Source: Saccharomonospora sp. NB11 (GTDB lineage: Bacteria > Actinomycetota > Actinomycetes > Mycobacteriales > Pseudonocardiaceae). From it: a stretch of DNA of 64,000 nucleotides. Below, piece after piece: positions 25,189 to 35,518 of the stretch; within the stretch, counting starts at the first letter, position 1, and each line of letters starts with the position of its first letter. Made by a program: the position numbers and the translations under genes. The notes under the pieces are model-generated. The model saw only the letters and a program-made list of their open reading frames with translations, had not been told where the DNA came from and did no database searches. The stretch is from the NCBI RefSeq assembly GCF_015910535.1, contig NZ_JACBJG010000001.1, positions 1 to 64,000 of the forward strand. Direction: 5' to 3'.

Positions 25189-25704
25189 TCACGGCTCCAG
25201 CCGGTCCTCGAACACCTGACCCACCCAGTCGTTCACCCGGAACGTCTCCGTCGGGGTGAACCCCTGGGAGCGGTAGTAACGCACCAACGCCCCGTCGCCA
25301 CCCGCCCAGCAGTCGACGCGCACGAGACTCCGGCCCCGTCGACGGGCCTCCTGGCGTGCCTCGTCGAGCAGCTGCGCTCCCACGCCGTGTCCGGTGAAGG
25401 CGCGCGCCGTGATGAGCAGGTCGACGTAGACCTCCGGCTCGGCCACCGGAGGAATGTGGGCGGGCGGGTGGTCGGCGAAGATCGACGCGCCTGCGGCGAC
25501 GCCGTCGATCTCCGCCACGACCAGCTGCGGGTGCGCAGCCATGCCCCGCACCCGTTCCACCCGCTTCGGGTCCTGCGAGAAGGGCACGGAACCCCACTGT
25601 CCCGTGCGGCCGCGCGCGGTCAGCCACGCCACCGCGCCGTCGAACATGTCGAGCAGCACGGTGACGTCCTCGGGACGGCCCGGCCGGAGTCGAATCTCGT
25701 TCAC
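25189..25704 (-). CDS. GNAT-family N-acetyltransferase
   Basis: A 171-residue acetyltransferase with the GNAT fold: IRLRPGRPEDVTVLLDMFD, the acetyl-CoA-binding region VYVDLLITARAFTGHGVGAQLLDEA (a Q/RxxGxG/A variant, about residues 95-120) and YYRSQGFTPTETF near the end. Start is GTG, 9 nt after a TAGGCT box, without a clear SD. The acceptor substrate cannot be predicted. It lies between the FMN reductase (convergent, 37 bp) and the acyl-CoA dehydrogenase gene (25 bp, same strand). Confidence 0.78.
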   Translation of the reverse strand: MNEIRLRPGRPEDVTVLLDMFDGAVAWLTARGRTGQWGSVPFSQDPKRVERVRGMAAHPQLVVAEIDGVAAGASIFADHPPAHIPPVAEPEVYVDLLITARAFTGHGVGAQLLDEARQEARRRGRSLVRVDCWAGGDGALVRYYRSQGFTPTETFRVNDWVGQVFEDRLEP

Positions 25705-25729
25705 AAGGCGGGGAGCCTACGCGCTTCGA

Positions 25730-26887
25730 TCACGCCGTCACACCGAGTTCGCGAGCGATCAGCATGCGCTGCACCTCGCTCGTGCCCTCGCCGACCTCCA
25801 GGATTTTGGCGTCACGGTAGAAGCGACCCACCGGGTACTCGTTCATGAAGCCGTACCCGCCGAAGATCTGCGTGGCGTCGCGGGCGTTGTCCATCGCCGC
25901 GTTGGAGGCCACCAGCTTGGCGATCGCGGCCTCCTTCTTGAACCGCTCGCCCCGCAGCATCTTCGCCGCCGCGTTGTAGTAGGCCAACCGGGCGGTGTGG
26001 GCACGCAGCTCCATGTCGGCGATCTTGAACTGGATCGCCTGGTACTCGCCGATCCGTCGGCCGAACGCCTCACGTTCCTTGACGTAGCGCAGGCATTCGT
26101 CCACACATCCCTGCGCCAGTCCCACCGACAGCGCGGCGATCGCGACGCGACCTTCGTCCAGAATGGACAAGAACTGCGCGTATCCCCTGCCGCGCTCGCC
26201 CAGCAGGTTCTCCTCCGGCACGCGGCAGTCGTCGAACGTCAGCCCGTGGGTGTCGGAGGCGTTCCAGCCGACCTTGGAGTACTTCGGCTGCACCGTGAAG
26301 CCGGGAGTCCCCGACGGCACGATGATCGCCGAGATCTCCTTGCGGCCGTCCGCGCTGTGCCCGGTGACGGCGGTGGCCGTGACGAGGCTCGTGATGTCGG
26401 TGCCGGAGTTGGTGATGAACGACTTGCTGCCGTTGATGACCCACTCGCCGTCGTCGAGCTTGGCGGTGGTCCGGGTCGCCGAGGCGTCGGAACCGCCACC
26501 CGGCTCCGTCAGGCCGAACGCGCCGAGCGCCCGGCCCTCGCACAACGCCGGGAGCCAACGCTGCTTCTGTTCCTCGGTGCCGAACCGGTAGATCGGCATC
26601 GCACCCAACGACACCCCGGCCTCCAGGGTGATCGCGACCGACGAGTCGACCCGCGCGAGTTCCTCCAGCGTCAGGCACAGCGCGAAGTAGTCGCCGCCCA
26701 TACCGCCGTACTCCTCGGAGATCGGCAGGCCGAACAGCCCCATCTCACCCATGCGGCGGACGATCTCGTACGGGAACTCCTCCTTCTCGTAGAAGTCCCC
26801 GATCACCGGGGCCACCTCGGAGGTGGCGAAGTCACGTACGGTGACCCGCAGGTCCTCGTACTCCTTGTCCAGCCTGTCGTCGATCAT
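25730..26887 (-). CDS. Acyl-CoA dehydrogenase of the accD1-accA1 operon (FadE19-like)
   Basis: A 385-residue acyl-CoA dehydrogenase. It has [19 protein letters not shown] (about residue 130), [16 protein letters not shown], the arginine-rich [20 protein letters not shown] helix and the C-terminal [33 protein letters not shown]. The start overlaps the carboxylase alpha-subunit stop (ATGA), so it is the third gene of accD1-accA1-fadE. Mycobacteria have the same trio (accD1-accA1-fadE19), assigned to leucine breakdown, so isovaleryl-CoA or a similar branched acyl-CoA is the likely substrate (inference from context). Confidence 0.88.
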   Translation of the reverse strand: MIDDRLDKEYEDLRVTVRDFATSEVAPVIGDFYEKEEFPYEIVRRMGEMGLFGLPISEEYGGMGGDYFALCLTLEELARVDSSVAITLEAGVSLGAMPIYRFGTEEQKQRWLPALCEGRALGAFGLTEPGGGSDASATRTTAKLDDGEWVINGSKSFITNSGTDITSLVTATAVTGHSADGRKEISAIIVPSGTPGFTVQPKYSKVGWNASDTHGLTFDDCRVPEENLLGERGRGYAQFLSILDEGRVAIAALSVGLAQGCVDECLRYVKEREAFGRRIGEYQAIQFKIADMELRAHTARLAYYNAAAKMLRGERFKKEAAIAKLVASNAAMDNARDATQIFGGYGFMNEYPVGRFYRDAKILEVGEGTSEVQRMLIARELGVTA

Positions 26888-28869
26888 GATGCGCCTTCTT
26901 CCGGGGTCACCAGAGCGAGGGGTTCGTCGAGCGCGACCTGTTGGCCCGCCCGCACGTCGAGTTGCGTCACGACCCCGTCGACGGGCGCCGTGATCGTGTG
27001 TTCCATCTTCATCGCCTCGACGACGAGCAGCGGGGTTCCCGCCTTCACGACGTCGCCGAGCGCCGCCTTGACGACGAGCACGGTGCCGGGCATCGGACTC
27101 GTCACCGGTCCCGCGTCCACCGACTCTGCGTGGGAGGCGAGCAGGTTGGGGCGCTCGCTGACCGCGACGGTCCGGCCCTCCCGCGCGTACCAGACCGCAC
27201 CATCCGGGGCCTCGGCACGCCGGTAGCGGCGGTGTTCGCCCGCCACGCGCACGACGAGGTCGGTGCCGTCCCGGCGGGCGGAGGCCGTCACCGGCTCGGC
27301 GCCGTCCACGATCACCCTGGCCCGGTCGGGAGTGCCCTCGACCCGCACGAGCGCCTCCGCGGTCCCCGCGCGCAGCCGCATGGTCAGCCCGGCGTTGCCG
27401 CCGATGCGCCACCCGCTCGGCACGTCCCAGGGGTCGACGATCTCGCCGGTCGGCCACAGCGAGAGCACCCGGTCGAGCGCCGCCGCGACGACGAACTCCT
27501 CGACGTCGGTGGTGGCATCGGTGAGGCTCAGCAGCTCCCGCTCCACGAGACCGGTGTCGAGCCGTCCCGCGCGGACGTCGTCGTGCCGCAGCAACGCGCG
27601 CAGGAACGGCACGTTCGTCGGCACGCCGAGCACGGCGGTGTCGGCCAGTGCCCGATCGAGCCGCTGGAGGGCCGACGTGCGGTCGGGCCCCCACGCGATC
27701 ACCTTCGCGAGCATCGGGTCGTAGTGCGACGCCACGACGCTGCCCTGTCGCATCCCGGAGTCCACGCGCACGTGCGGACCGGACGGCTCGTGCAGGCCGA
27801 GCACCGTTCCGCCCGTGGGCACGAAGTCCCGCGCCGGGTCCTCGGCGTACACGCGCGCCTCCACGGCGTGGCCGTCGAGCCGGACGTCGTCCTGGGTGAA
27901 CCCCAACCGCTCACCCGCCGCGACGCGGAGCTGCCACTCCACGAGGTCGAGCCCGGTCACCAACTCGGTGACGGGGTGCTCGACCTGAAGCCGGGTGTTC
28001 ATCTCCAGGAAGAAGAAGTCATCCGGGGCCGTCGACGAGACGATGAACTCGACCGTCCCCGCCCCGACGTAGCCGACGGACCGCGCGGCCTCCACCGCCG
28101 CCTTGCCCATCCGCTCTCGGGTGGCCTCGTCGAGCAGCGCCGACGGTGCCTCCTCCACGATCTTCTGGTGACGCCGCTGCAGGCTGCACTCGCGCTCCCC
28201 CAGGTGCACGACGCCGCCGTGGCCGTCGGCGAGGACCTGGATCTCGATGTGCCGGGGGTCGGCGACGAACCGCTCCACCAGCAGCCGGTCGTCACCGAAG
28301 GCGTTGCGCGCCTCCCGCTGTGCCGATTCGACGGCGGCGGGCAGCTCGTCCGGGGTGCGCACCAGCCGCATGCCCTTGCCACCACCGCCCGCGGACGGCT
28401 TCAACAGCACCGGATAGCCGACCCGCTCCGCCGCCGCGGCGACCGAGTCCACATCGGAAACGTCGTTGGCACCGGGAACCACGGGGACACCCGCCGCCGA
28501 CACCGTCTCCTTCGCCCGGATCTTGTCGCCCATCGCCTCGATCGCCCCCGCGGGCGGACCGACGAATACCAGACCGGCCTGCGCGCACGCCTCGGCGAAC
28601 GCCGCATTCTCCGCGAGGAAGCCGTAGCCCGGGTGCACGGCCTGCGCACCGGTCGCGCGCGCGGCGGCGATGATGTCCGGAATGGACAGATAACTGCGTG
28701 CGGCCTCGGCGGGACCGACCCGGCAGGCGACGTCCGCCTCGGCGACGTGCCGGGCGTCGGCGTCGGCGTCGCTATACACGGCGACCGACCGGATGCCGAG
28801 GCGTCGCAGGGTCGAGACGACCCGCACGGCGATCTCGCCCCGGTTGGCGACCAACACGGTGTCGAACAT
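26884..28869 (-). CDS. accA1: Acyl-CoA carboxylase alpha subunit (biotin carboxylase + BCCP), MCC type
   Basis: A 661-residue subunit that carboxylates biotin with ATP and bicarbonate. Domains in order: biotin carboxylase N-terminal domain ([20 protein letters not shown]), ATP-grasp with [16 protein letters not shown] (about residues 155-170) and [16 protein letters not shown], carboxylase C-terminal domain ([21 protein letters not shown]), a linker and the biotinyl domain with [17 protein letters not shown] near the end. Length and order match methylcrotonyl-CoA carboxylase alpha (AccA1). It begins 5 nt after accD1 and overlaps the acyl-CoA dehydrogenase gene by 4 bp. Confidence 0.93.
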   Translation of the reverse strand: MFDTVLVANRGEIAVRVVSTLRRLGIRSVAVYSDADADARHVAEADVACRVGPAEAARSYLSIPDIIAAARATGAQAVHPGYGFLAENAAFAEACAQAGLVFVGPPAGAIEAMGDKIRAKETVSAAGVPVVPGANDVSDVDSVAAAAERVGYPVLLKPSAGGGGKGMRLVRTPDELPAAVESAQREARNAFGDDRLLVERFVADPRHIEIQVLADGHGGVVHLGERECSLQRRHQKIVEEAPSALLDEATRERMGKAAVEAARSVGYVGAGTVEFIVSSTAPDDFFFLEMNTRLQVEHPVTELVTGLDLVEWQLRVAAGERLGFTQDDVRLDGHAVEARVYAEDPARDFVPTGGTVLGLHEPSGPHVRVDSGMRQGSVVASHYDPMLAKVIAWGPDRTSALQRLDRALADTAVLGVPTNVPFLRALLRHDDVRAGRLDTGLVERELLSLTDATTDVEEFVVAAALDRVLSLWPTGEIVDPWDVPSGWRIGGNAGLTMRLRAGTAEALVRVEGTPDRARVIVDGAEPVTASARRDGTDLVVRVAGEHRRYRRAEAPDGAVWYAREGRTVAVSERPNLLASHAESVDAGPVTSPMPGTVLVVKAALGDVVKAGTPLLVVEAMKMEHTITAPVDGVVTQLDVRAGQQVALDEPLALVTPEEGAS

Positions 28870-28874
28870 GCCCC

Positions 28875-30491
<1,617 letters not shown>

Positions 30492-30497
30492 ACCACC

Positions 30498-30544
30498 AAG
30501 TTAGCACCCGTTAACCTTTCTCAGGCATGTTAGCGCCCGCTAAC
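30498..30544 (-). promoter_or_regulatory. accD1 promoter with two operator copies
   Basis: A -10-like TAACTT (30503 to 30498, minus strand) stands 6 nt before the accD1 GTG. GTTAGCGCCCGCTAAC at 30529-30544 has perfect 7-bp arms around CC, and GTTAGCACCCGTTAAC at 30500-30515 is a second, imperfect copy covering the -10. The same motif occurs at the promoter of the TetR gene (31569-31584), linking regulator and operon. Confidence 0.72.
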
Positions 30545-30574
30545 CAGCGCGTCTAGGGTGCAGAAAGCGATTCG

Positions 30575-30618
30575 AAAAAACGACGACGGCCGCCGCACAC
30601 TCGGTGCGACGGCCGTCG
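30575..30618 (-). terminator. Rho-independent terminator of the GDSL esterase gene
   Basis: A 15-bp stem (30584-30598 with 30604-30618, one G-U pair, 5-nt loop) is followed on the minus strand by CGTCG-like bases and TTTTTT (30580-30575). It lies 36 nt past the stop of the esterase gene and is among the best terminators in the window. Confidence 0.88.
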
Positions 30619-30653
30619 ATCGGCAGGGTTTCGCGACGAGCCGAGGTGGAACC

Positions 30654-31451
30654 TCAGCCGGTGACGCTGGTCAGGGCCGCGTAGTAGCCGTAACGCTGAC
30701 CGTTGGCGGTCGGGTGGTACGACTCCACGACCGGCCAGGTGAGGCTGTGCAGCCAACGCTCACCCGAGGCGCAGATCTCGTGGCCCTTGAAGGCCGGACG
30801 CATGTCGACGAAGGTCAGCCCGTGCGCGGCGGCGCGAGCAGCCGTCACCTCGGCCAGCGTGTCCGCACCGGAGTTGATGGCCTCGCGCTTGGTGTCGCTC
30901 AGGCCGACGCTGCACGAGCCGCCGATCTCGTAGAAGTGCGGGTAGCCGAGAACCACGATCTGAGCGTTCGGCGCCTTGCTCTTCAGCGTGCTGTACACGT
31001 TGTCGAGCCGACCGGGCAGCGTGTTGCGGGCGAAGGTCTTCGCCTCCTCGACACGGGCGATGCAACCGCTGTCCGAGGTCGTCGTGCAGGTCGTCATCAC
31101 GTTGGCGAAGCCGGCGTCGTTACCGCCGACCGACACCGTGATGAACGTGGTGCTGGAGTCCACCGCCGACGCCTGGTTGATCACGTCGGAGGTCACCGCA
31201 CCGGAGCACGCGACGAACTTGAAGCTCGACACGCTGTGGGCGTTCGCCCAGAGCTGGGGGTAGGCGTTGGCGCTGCGCATGCAGTCGCCCGAGTCCCCGT
31301 AGTCCTTGGCACCGACGCCGGACGAGTACGAGTCGCCGAGCGCGACGTAGTTCACGGCGGCGGGGGCCGCTGTTGCCGAAACAGCGCCTCCGACGAGCGC
31401 GAACGCGAACACCATCAGAACCGAGAACAACCGTCGAGTCCGCACTCTCAT
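30654..31451 (-). CDS. Secreted SGNH/GDSL-family lipase or esterase
   Basis: A 265-residue exported hydrolase. The N-terminal signal peptide (RVRTRRLFSVLMVFAFALVG, then an AVSATAAPA cleavage region) is followed by block I YVALGDSYSSGVG with the nucleophilic Ser (about residue 42), block III SVGGNDAGF, and block V ESYHPTANG with the catalytic His. Six cysteines (in GDCMRS, VACSGA, TTCTTT, SGCIAR, GGSCSV, EICASG) suit three disulfides, as in secreted Streptomyces esterases. The ATG has GAAAGG upstream. It is read divergently from the TetR gene; a shared promoter region of about 150 bp separates them. Confidence 0.9.
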   Translation of the reverse strand: MRVRTRRLFSVLMVFAFALVGGAVSATAAPAAVNYVALGDSYSSGVGAKDYGDSGDCMRSANAYPQLWANAHSVSSFKFVACSGAVTSDVINQASAVDSSTTFITVSVGGNDAGFANVMTTCTTTSDSGCIARVEEAKTFARNTLPGRLDNVYSTLKSKAPNAQIVVLGYPHFYEIGGSCSVGLSDTKREAINSGADTLAEVTAARAAAHGLTFVDMRPAFKGHEICASGERWLHSLTWPVVESYHPTANGQRYGYYAALTSVTG

Positions 31452-31568
31452 GGGCGCACCTTTCGTCAGTGATTGGCCGCCCGAAGCTTTATCAGGTGAA
31501 GGTGTGACGACTGAAGCTCACGAACCCGACATAACCCGACCGGACCAAGCCGGAAGTCGGGCCGAATC

Positions 31569-31599
31569 GTTAACCGGCACTAACGAAGGTCGCTACAGT
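31569..31599 (+). promoter_or_regulatory. TetR promoter with operator and leaderless -10
   Basis: GTTAACCGGCACTAAC (31569-31584) matches the accD1 operator pattern GTTA-N8-TAAC; its reverse complement GTTAGTGCCGGTTAAC is close to the copy at 30500. TACAGT (31594-31599) lies 6 nt before the GTG at 31606, indicating a leaderless transcript that is repressed by its own product (inference). Confidence 0.7.
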
Positions 31600-31605
31600 G
31601 TCGCT

Positions 31606-32193
31606 GTGCCTTCGGACTCCCCGCTCGTCCGCGGCGAGAAGACGACTCGTCGCGACCAGATCCTCGCCGCCGCCGCAGAGCTGTTCGCTCGGCACGGCTT
31701 CCACGGCGTCGGCATCGACGAGATCGGCGCAGCCGTCGGCATTTCCGGCCCGGCCCTGTATCGACACTTTCGAAGCAAGGACGCGATGCTCGGCGAGATG
31801 CTCACGTCGATCAGCCGCTACCTGCTCGACGGAGGCAAGGCCAGAGCCGACGACGGCGGTTCTCCCGACGAGGTACTGGCCGGGCTCGTCCGCTTCCACG
31901 TCGACTTCGCGCTCTCCCAGCCCGCGCTGATCACGGTGCAGGAACGCAACCTCGCGAACCTCTCCGAATCGGACCGCAAGGAGGTCCGCGCCCTGCAACG
32001 CCGTTACGTCGAGATCTGGGTGTCGGTGTTGCAGGCGGCCGTGCCGGGACTCGGCGACGTCCGCGCCCGCTCCGCGGCCCACGCCGTGTTCGGTCTGATG
32101 AACTCCACGCCCCACAGCCGACATCTGCCCGACGACGAACTCGCCGACCTGCTCACCACACTGGCTCTCGGCGCGTTGTACGCCGCCGCGTGA
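31606..32193 (+). CDS. TetR-family regulator of the accD1 operon (predicted)
   Basis: A 195-residue TetR protein. The HTH is GFHGVGIDEIGAAVGISG and PALYRHFRSKDAMLGEML (about residues 30-65), close in style to the tandem regulator at 7160. The C-terminal half is helical with no assignable ligand motif; an acyl-CoA is the plausible effector. I choose GTG 31606 because the TACAGT box lies 6 nt upstream and the frame upstream runs over the operator. The shared operator motif at 31569 and at the accD1 promoter (30500 and 30529) argues that this protein controls both, although the esterase gene stands between them. Confidence 0.87.
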   Translation: MPSDSPLVRGEKTTRRDQILAAAAELFARHGFHGVGIDEIGAAVGISGPALYRHFRSKDAMLGEMLTSISRYLLDGGKARADDGGSPDEVLAGLVRFHVDFALSQPALITVQERNLANLSESDRKEVRALQRRYVEIWVSVLQAAVPGLGDVRARSAAHAVFGLMNSTPHSRHLPDDELADLLTTLALGALYAAA

Positions 32194-32239
32194 CGATCAC
32201 CCTGGCGGGCGGCACCCAAGACGGCTCGGGTCGTGTTGG

Positions 32240-32743
32240 ATGGGAGCCGTGTGGGCCGACGAACACCACGGGCACGAGGACGCGCTGCTGCGTCGAGCAC
32301 AACGCGCCCTGGTGGCCGCCGCGCTCTCCGACGAGGAGGACGCGCTCGAAGCCGTCGGCCCTGCAGGCCTGCGCAACACGATGCCACAGACCCGGGAACT
32401 GCTGCTTCTGCTCTTCGGCGCGTGCAGCACGATGATCTCCGCCCTCGGCGACGGTGGTGATCGCCCGGTCCGGGTGCAGGTGCTCGACGAGACCGGCGAG
32501 GAGGTCTCGATCGACCAGGCGGAACCGGCGATGCGCACGGCCGTGCGCACGCTGCTCGCCGAGGTCCACGGCAACACCGACGCCGCCGCCGACCAGGTGG
32601 AGATCGCGCTCGCCAACGCCGCACCCGACGAGGTGGACAGCGTGGTGCTCGCCGCTCTGCACTGGACGCTGCGCCTGGCCACCGAGTGCCTCGAACGCGA
32701 CCTGCCCGTCCCGGGCTGGATCGAGTCCGTCTTCAGCGAGTAG
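32240..32743 (+). CDS. Hypothetical actinobacterial protein
   Basis: A 167-residue acidic protein that I do not recognise. It is predicted mostly helical, with a hydrophobic stretch TRELLLLLFGACSTMISALG (about residues 52-70) that looks like a buried helix more than a membrane span, and no signal peptide. Codon use is typical of the neighbourhood, which supports it as a real gene. It starts 46 nt after the TetR gene on the same strand, so it may be co-transcribed, and its last 11 bp overlap the convergent aldo/keto reductase gene. Confidence 0.65.
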   Translation: MGAVWADEHHGHEDALLRRAQRALVAAALSDEEDALEAVGPAGLRNTMPQTRELLLLLFGACSTMISALGDGGDRPVRVQVLDETGEEVSIDQAEPAMRTAVRTLLAEVHGNTDAAADQVEIALANAAPDEVDSVVLAALHWTLRLATECLERDLPVPGWIESVFSE

Positions 32744-33602
32744 CCGCTTCCCGGTCGGCGCCCGTCGCCGGGTCGGCCAGCCGGTCGAGGCGGGCTCGCT
32801 GGGCAGGGTCCAATCGGATGCGCGCGGCGGCGACGTTCTCCTCCAGATGACGCATGCTGGCGGTGCCGGGGATCGGGACGACGACCGGAGAGCGATCGAG
32901 CAACCAGGCGAGCGCGATCTGCGAGGGCGTGGCGTCCGACTCCGCGGCCACGGCGGCGATTTCGGCGTTCGTTCCCGCCTCCCCCATGGCGACGGGGTGC
33001 CACGGGAGGAAGGCGATGCCCGCTGCCTCGCAGGCCGCGAGTACCGGATCGTGCGCGCGGTCGAGCAGGTTGTAGCGGTTCTGCACGCTCGCGACGTCGA
33101 CGATGGCCCGCGCCTGCTCAAGTCGGTCGACGGTGACCTCGGACAGTCCGATGTGGCCGATCTTGCCCTCGTCCTGCAGCTCCCGCAGTGCGCCGAGTTG
33201 CTCGGCCAGCGGCGTCTCCGGGTCGATGCGGTGGAGCTGAAGCAACTCGATCCGTTCGACTCGCAGCCGCAGGAGCGCCCGCTCCACCTGATCGCGCAGG
33301 ATCGCCGGTCTCCCGTCGAACCTCCACCCAGGATCGGACTCCGAGCGCGTGAGACCGACCTTGGTGGTGATCAGCAGCCCCTCGGGGTACGGGTGCAAAG
33401 CTTCGGCCAGCAGTTCCTCGTTGGCTCCCCAGCCGTACAGGTACGCGGTGTCGATCAGCGTGACACCGAGTTCGACCGCCCGTCGCGCGACCGCGAGCGA
33501 GCCCTCCCGGGCGGGGCCCGGCTCGGTCGGCAGGCGCATCGCGCCGAACCCGAGCCGCCCCACGTCCAGCTCTCCGCCGATGCGGAACGTCGAGGCCGTC
33601 AT
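32733..33602 (-). CDS. Aldo/keto reductase
   Basis: A 289-residue NADPH-dependent carbonyl reductase with the (beta/alpha)8 barrel. The catalytic tetrad is visible: Asp and Tyr in LIDTAYLYGWGANEELLAEAL (about residues 45-60), Lys in LLITTKVGLTRSE and His in IELLQLHRIDPETP. The NADP-binding end VVPIPGTASMRHLEENVAAA is present. The ATG at 33602 overlaps the stop of a decayed quinone oxidoreductase gene (ATGA), showing that both once formed an operon, and the MerR-type promoter at 34001-34031 presumably still drives it. Substrate unknown. Confidence 0.87.
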   Translation of the reverse strand: MTASTFRIGGELDVGRLGFGAMRLPTEPGPAREGSLAVARRAVELGVTLIDTAYLYGWGANEELLAEALHPYPEGLLITTKVGLTRSESDPGWRFDGRPAILRDQVERALLRLRVERIELLQLHRIDPETPLAEQLGALRELQDEGKIGHIGLSEVTVDRLEQARAIVDVASVQNRYNLLDRAHDPVLAACEAAGIAFLPWHPVAMGEAGTNAEIAAVAAESDATPSQIALAWLLDRSPVVVPIPGTASMRHLEENVAAARIRLDPAQRARLDRLADPATGADREAATR

Positions 33603-33976
33603 CGCACCTCGAGCAGCGTCTTGCCGAGCGCCCGGCGCGACTCGATGAGGGGCGAACACCACGTCCACCCCTCCCGTTCGACGGCGGATGTCCTCGCCCA
33701 CCGGTCGTCGCGGTAGTCGACGGTCACCTCGGCGCCGAGATCGGCGGCGAGCTCCCTCTTACGACTGTCTCCCGCGGCCGCGACCACCGTGGCTCCCCTC
33801 GCTCGGGCGAGCTGAACCAGCAGGCTCCCGACGCCACCCCCGGCGGCTTCGACCAGTACCCGCTCGCCCTCGCCGACACCGGCCGAGTCGAGCATCACCT
33901 GTCCCGCGTCCGGCTCCGGATCCCGGGCCTCCCCGGGCACCAGGACCGCGGGGCCACCGAACCTCATCATGCGCAC
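33599..33976 (-). pseudogene. Decayed NADPH:quinone oxidoreductase
   Basis: Only 125 codons remain of a family that usually has about 310-330. The start MRMMRFGGPAVLVPGEARDP and EPDAGQVMLDSAGV joins directly to GEGERVLVEAAGGGVGSLLVQLA (the nucleotide-binding loop), missing roughly 90 residues. After VTVDYRDDRW the natural continuation GEDIRRRTGGVDVVF is found in another frame, and the normal ending ESRRALGKTLLEVR returns in the first frame. So there are at least two deletions and a frameshift, and the substrate and most cofactor contacts are lost. It may still help translation of the overlapping aldo/keto reductase gene. Confidence 0.75.
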
Positions 33977-34000
33977 GACTCACTCCTTTACCAGGTCACC

Positions 34001-34031
34001 AGCCTGCAACCTCGACTCGACTGGAGGTCAA
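34001..34031 (-). promoter_or_regulatory. MerR-type promoter of the reductase operon
   Basis: On the minus strand a -35 TTGACC (34031-34026) and a -10 CAGGCT (34006-34001) are separated by 19 bp, the overlong spacer typical of MerR/SoxR-controlled promoters. The spacer is covered by the near-palindrome ACCTCGACTCGACTGGAGGT (34009-34028, 16 of 20 symmetric). The start of the decayed gene is 25 bp further. No MerR gene is in the window. Confidence 0.7.
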
Positions 34032-34432
34032 GATCGCGACGGCACCACGGCAACGCGGACGAGCACAGGCCCGACGGAGTTCCTGCCCGAGAACGCGCGA
34101 GGAGAGAAGAAGTGCCGGTCCGTTGTGAGGTACGGAACTCGACGTAGAAGAAGGGGCGGCCCGCTCAACCAGCCTGGGGGTCACCGGGAGCGGGCCGCCG
34201 ACACCCAGCTTAAGCAATAACCTCGGACTTCGCCGCTCGGGGGCGCGGTGTCACACGGTGTTTTTTTCCCACCACGGTGTGAATTGCATGGTGAATCGTC
34301 CAGTTCGACCCGACCTGACGGACTTTCCGTCCCGTCGCCGACGAAACCGATCACTCCCATCGATCGTCCAAACAGCCGGTACGGCAGTATGGCGCGAGCC
34401 AAGCGCACGATCACGAGGAATAGAGGGCCAGC
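34032..34432. other. Intergenic region before the ABC operon, with one hairpin
   Basis: About 400 bp without a supported gene. A perfect 12-bp stem GGCGGCCCGCTC/GAGCGGGCCGCC (34155-34166 and 34188-34199, 21-nt loop) could terminate transcription but has no T run and no gene directly before it. Further on there is an imperfect repeat TCACAC/GTGTGA around a T7 run near 34250-34282. The ABC operon promoter must lie in the last about 150 bp. Confidence 0.5.
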
Positions 34433-35518
34433 ATGCACGACGGCAGCGGCCGCATCGCGGTGCAGAACCTCACCAAGCAGTTCGGCGCCGTCACAGCGGT
34501 GCAGAACCTCAGCTTCACGGTGGAACCCGGCAGCGTCACCGGCTTTCTCGGGCCCAACGGTGCAGGCAAGACCACGACGTTGCGGATGCTGCTCGGGCTC
34601 GTCCGCCCGACAGCAGGCACGGCCACCATCAACGGTCGACAGCATCACGAACTGGGCAACCCCGCCCGCATCGTCGGTTCGGTGCTCGACAACGGCAGCT
34701 TCCACCCCAAGCGATCCGCTCGCGACCACCTCCGCGTGTACGCGGCGGCGATCGGGGTCCCGGACCAGCGCGCCGACGAGGTCCTGGGACTCGTCGGACT
34801 CAGCCCGGCCGCCGACCGCAAGGCGGGCGGCTTCTCGCTCGGCATGCGACAACGACTCGCATTGGCGACGGCGCTGCTCGGCGACCCGCAGGTGCTGGTG
34901 CTCGACGAACCCGCCAACGGGCTCGACCCCGAAGGCATCGCGTGGCTGCGCACCTTCCTCCGGTCGTTCGCGGCGCAGGGCCGCACCGTGCTCGTGTCGA
35001 GCCACCTGCTGTCGGAGGTCGAGCAGACGATCGACCAGGTCGTCATCGTCAGCGCGGGCATGACGCGCTACTTCGGTCCGCTGGAGAATCTGCGGCAGAG
35101 CCAGCGCTCGCGGGTGCTCGTGCAGCCCGCGGACGCGTCCGCGCTCGCGACCGCCTTGCGCGAGGCGGGCATCACCGAGGTGGAGCCCACTCCGGACGGC
35201 CGGGTGGCCGTGAGCGGCGCGACGGTGCAGCAGATCGGCGACGTCGCCGCGAAGGCGAGCATCGCCGTGTACGGCATGGAGGAACAGAAGGCGGACCTGG
35301 AACAGCTGTTCTTCCAGCTCACCTCCGGCCAGTACAGCGGGGCTCCGCTGCCCGGCCAGTACGCGGCGCAGGGCAACTGGGCACAGCCGGGTGCGGCCCA
35401 GCCGATGCAGTCCGGACCTCAGTACCAGCAGGCGCCGCCACAGCCGTATCAGCAGAACTACCAGCAACCCGGTCAACAACCGCAGCCGAACCAGGGCTGG
35501 GGAGGTCAGCAGCAGTGA
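34433..35518 (+). CDS. ABC transporter ATP-binding protein with Q/P-rich tail
   Basis: A 361-residue ATPase. Walker A GPNGAGKTT (about residues 41-49), signature FSLGMRQRLALA (about 132), Walker B LVLDEPANGLDPEG and the switch His in VSSHLL are all canonical of the DrrA/CcmA-like branch. About residues 305-361 form a low-complexity tail rich in Gln, Pro, Tyr and Gly (PPQPYQQNYQQPGQQPQ), unusual for such proteins and probably disordered. Its stop overlaps the permease start (TGATG). The ATG at 34433 is preceded by GAGGG. It probably exports or flips a hydrophobic compound together with the permease. Confidence 0.9.
   Translation: MHDGSGRIAVQNLTKQFGAVTAVQNLSFTVEPGSVTGFLGPNGAGKTTTLRMLLGLVRPTAGTATINGRQHHELGNPARIVGSVLDNGSFHPKRSARDHLRVYAAAIGVPDQRADEVLGLVGLSPAADRKAGGFSLGMRQRLALATALLGDPQVLVLDEPANGLDPEGIAWLRTFLRSFAAQGRTVLVSSHLLSEVEQTIDQVVIVSAGMTRYFGPLENLRQSQRSRVLVQPADASALATALREAGITEVEPTPDGRVAVSGATVQQIGDVAAKASIAVYGMEEQKADLEQLFFQLTSGQYSGAPLPGQYAAQGNWAQPGAAQPMQSGPQYQQAPPQPYQQNYQQPGQQPQPNQGWGGQQQ

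Noticed and set aside
31450-31605. N-terminal extension of the TetR gene to an ATG at 31450
   Set aside because: It would cover its own operator and -10 box and overlap the divergent esterase start; the leaderless GTG at 31606 gives the usual TetR length.
34155-34199. Terminator of a missing gene or small RNA
   Set aside because: The 12-bp stem is real, but no gene ends before it and no promoter or T run supports a transcript, so I only mention it within the intergenic entry.
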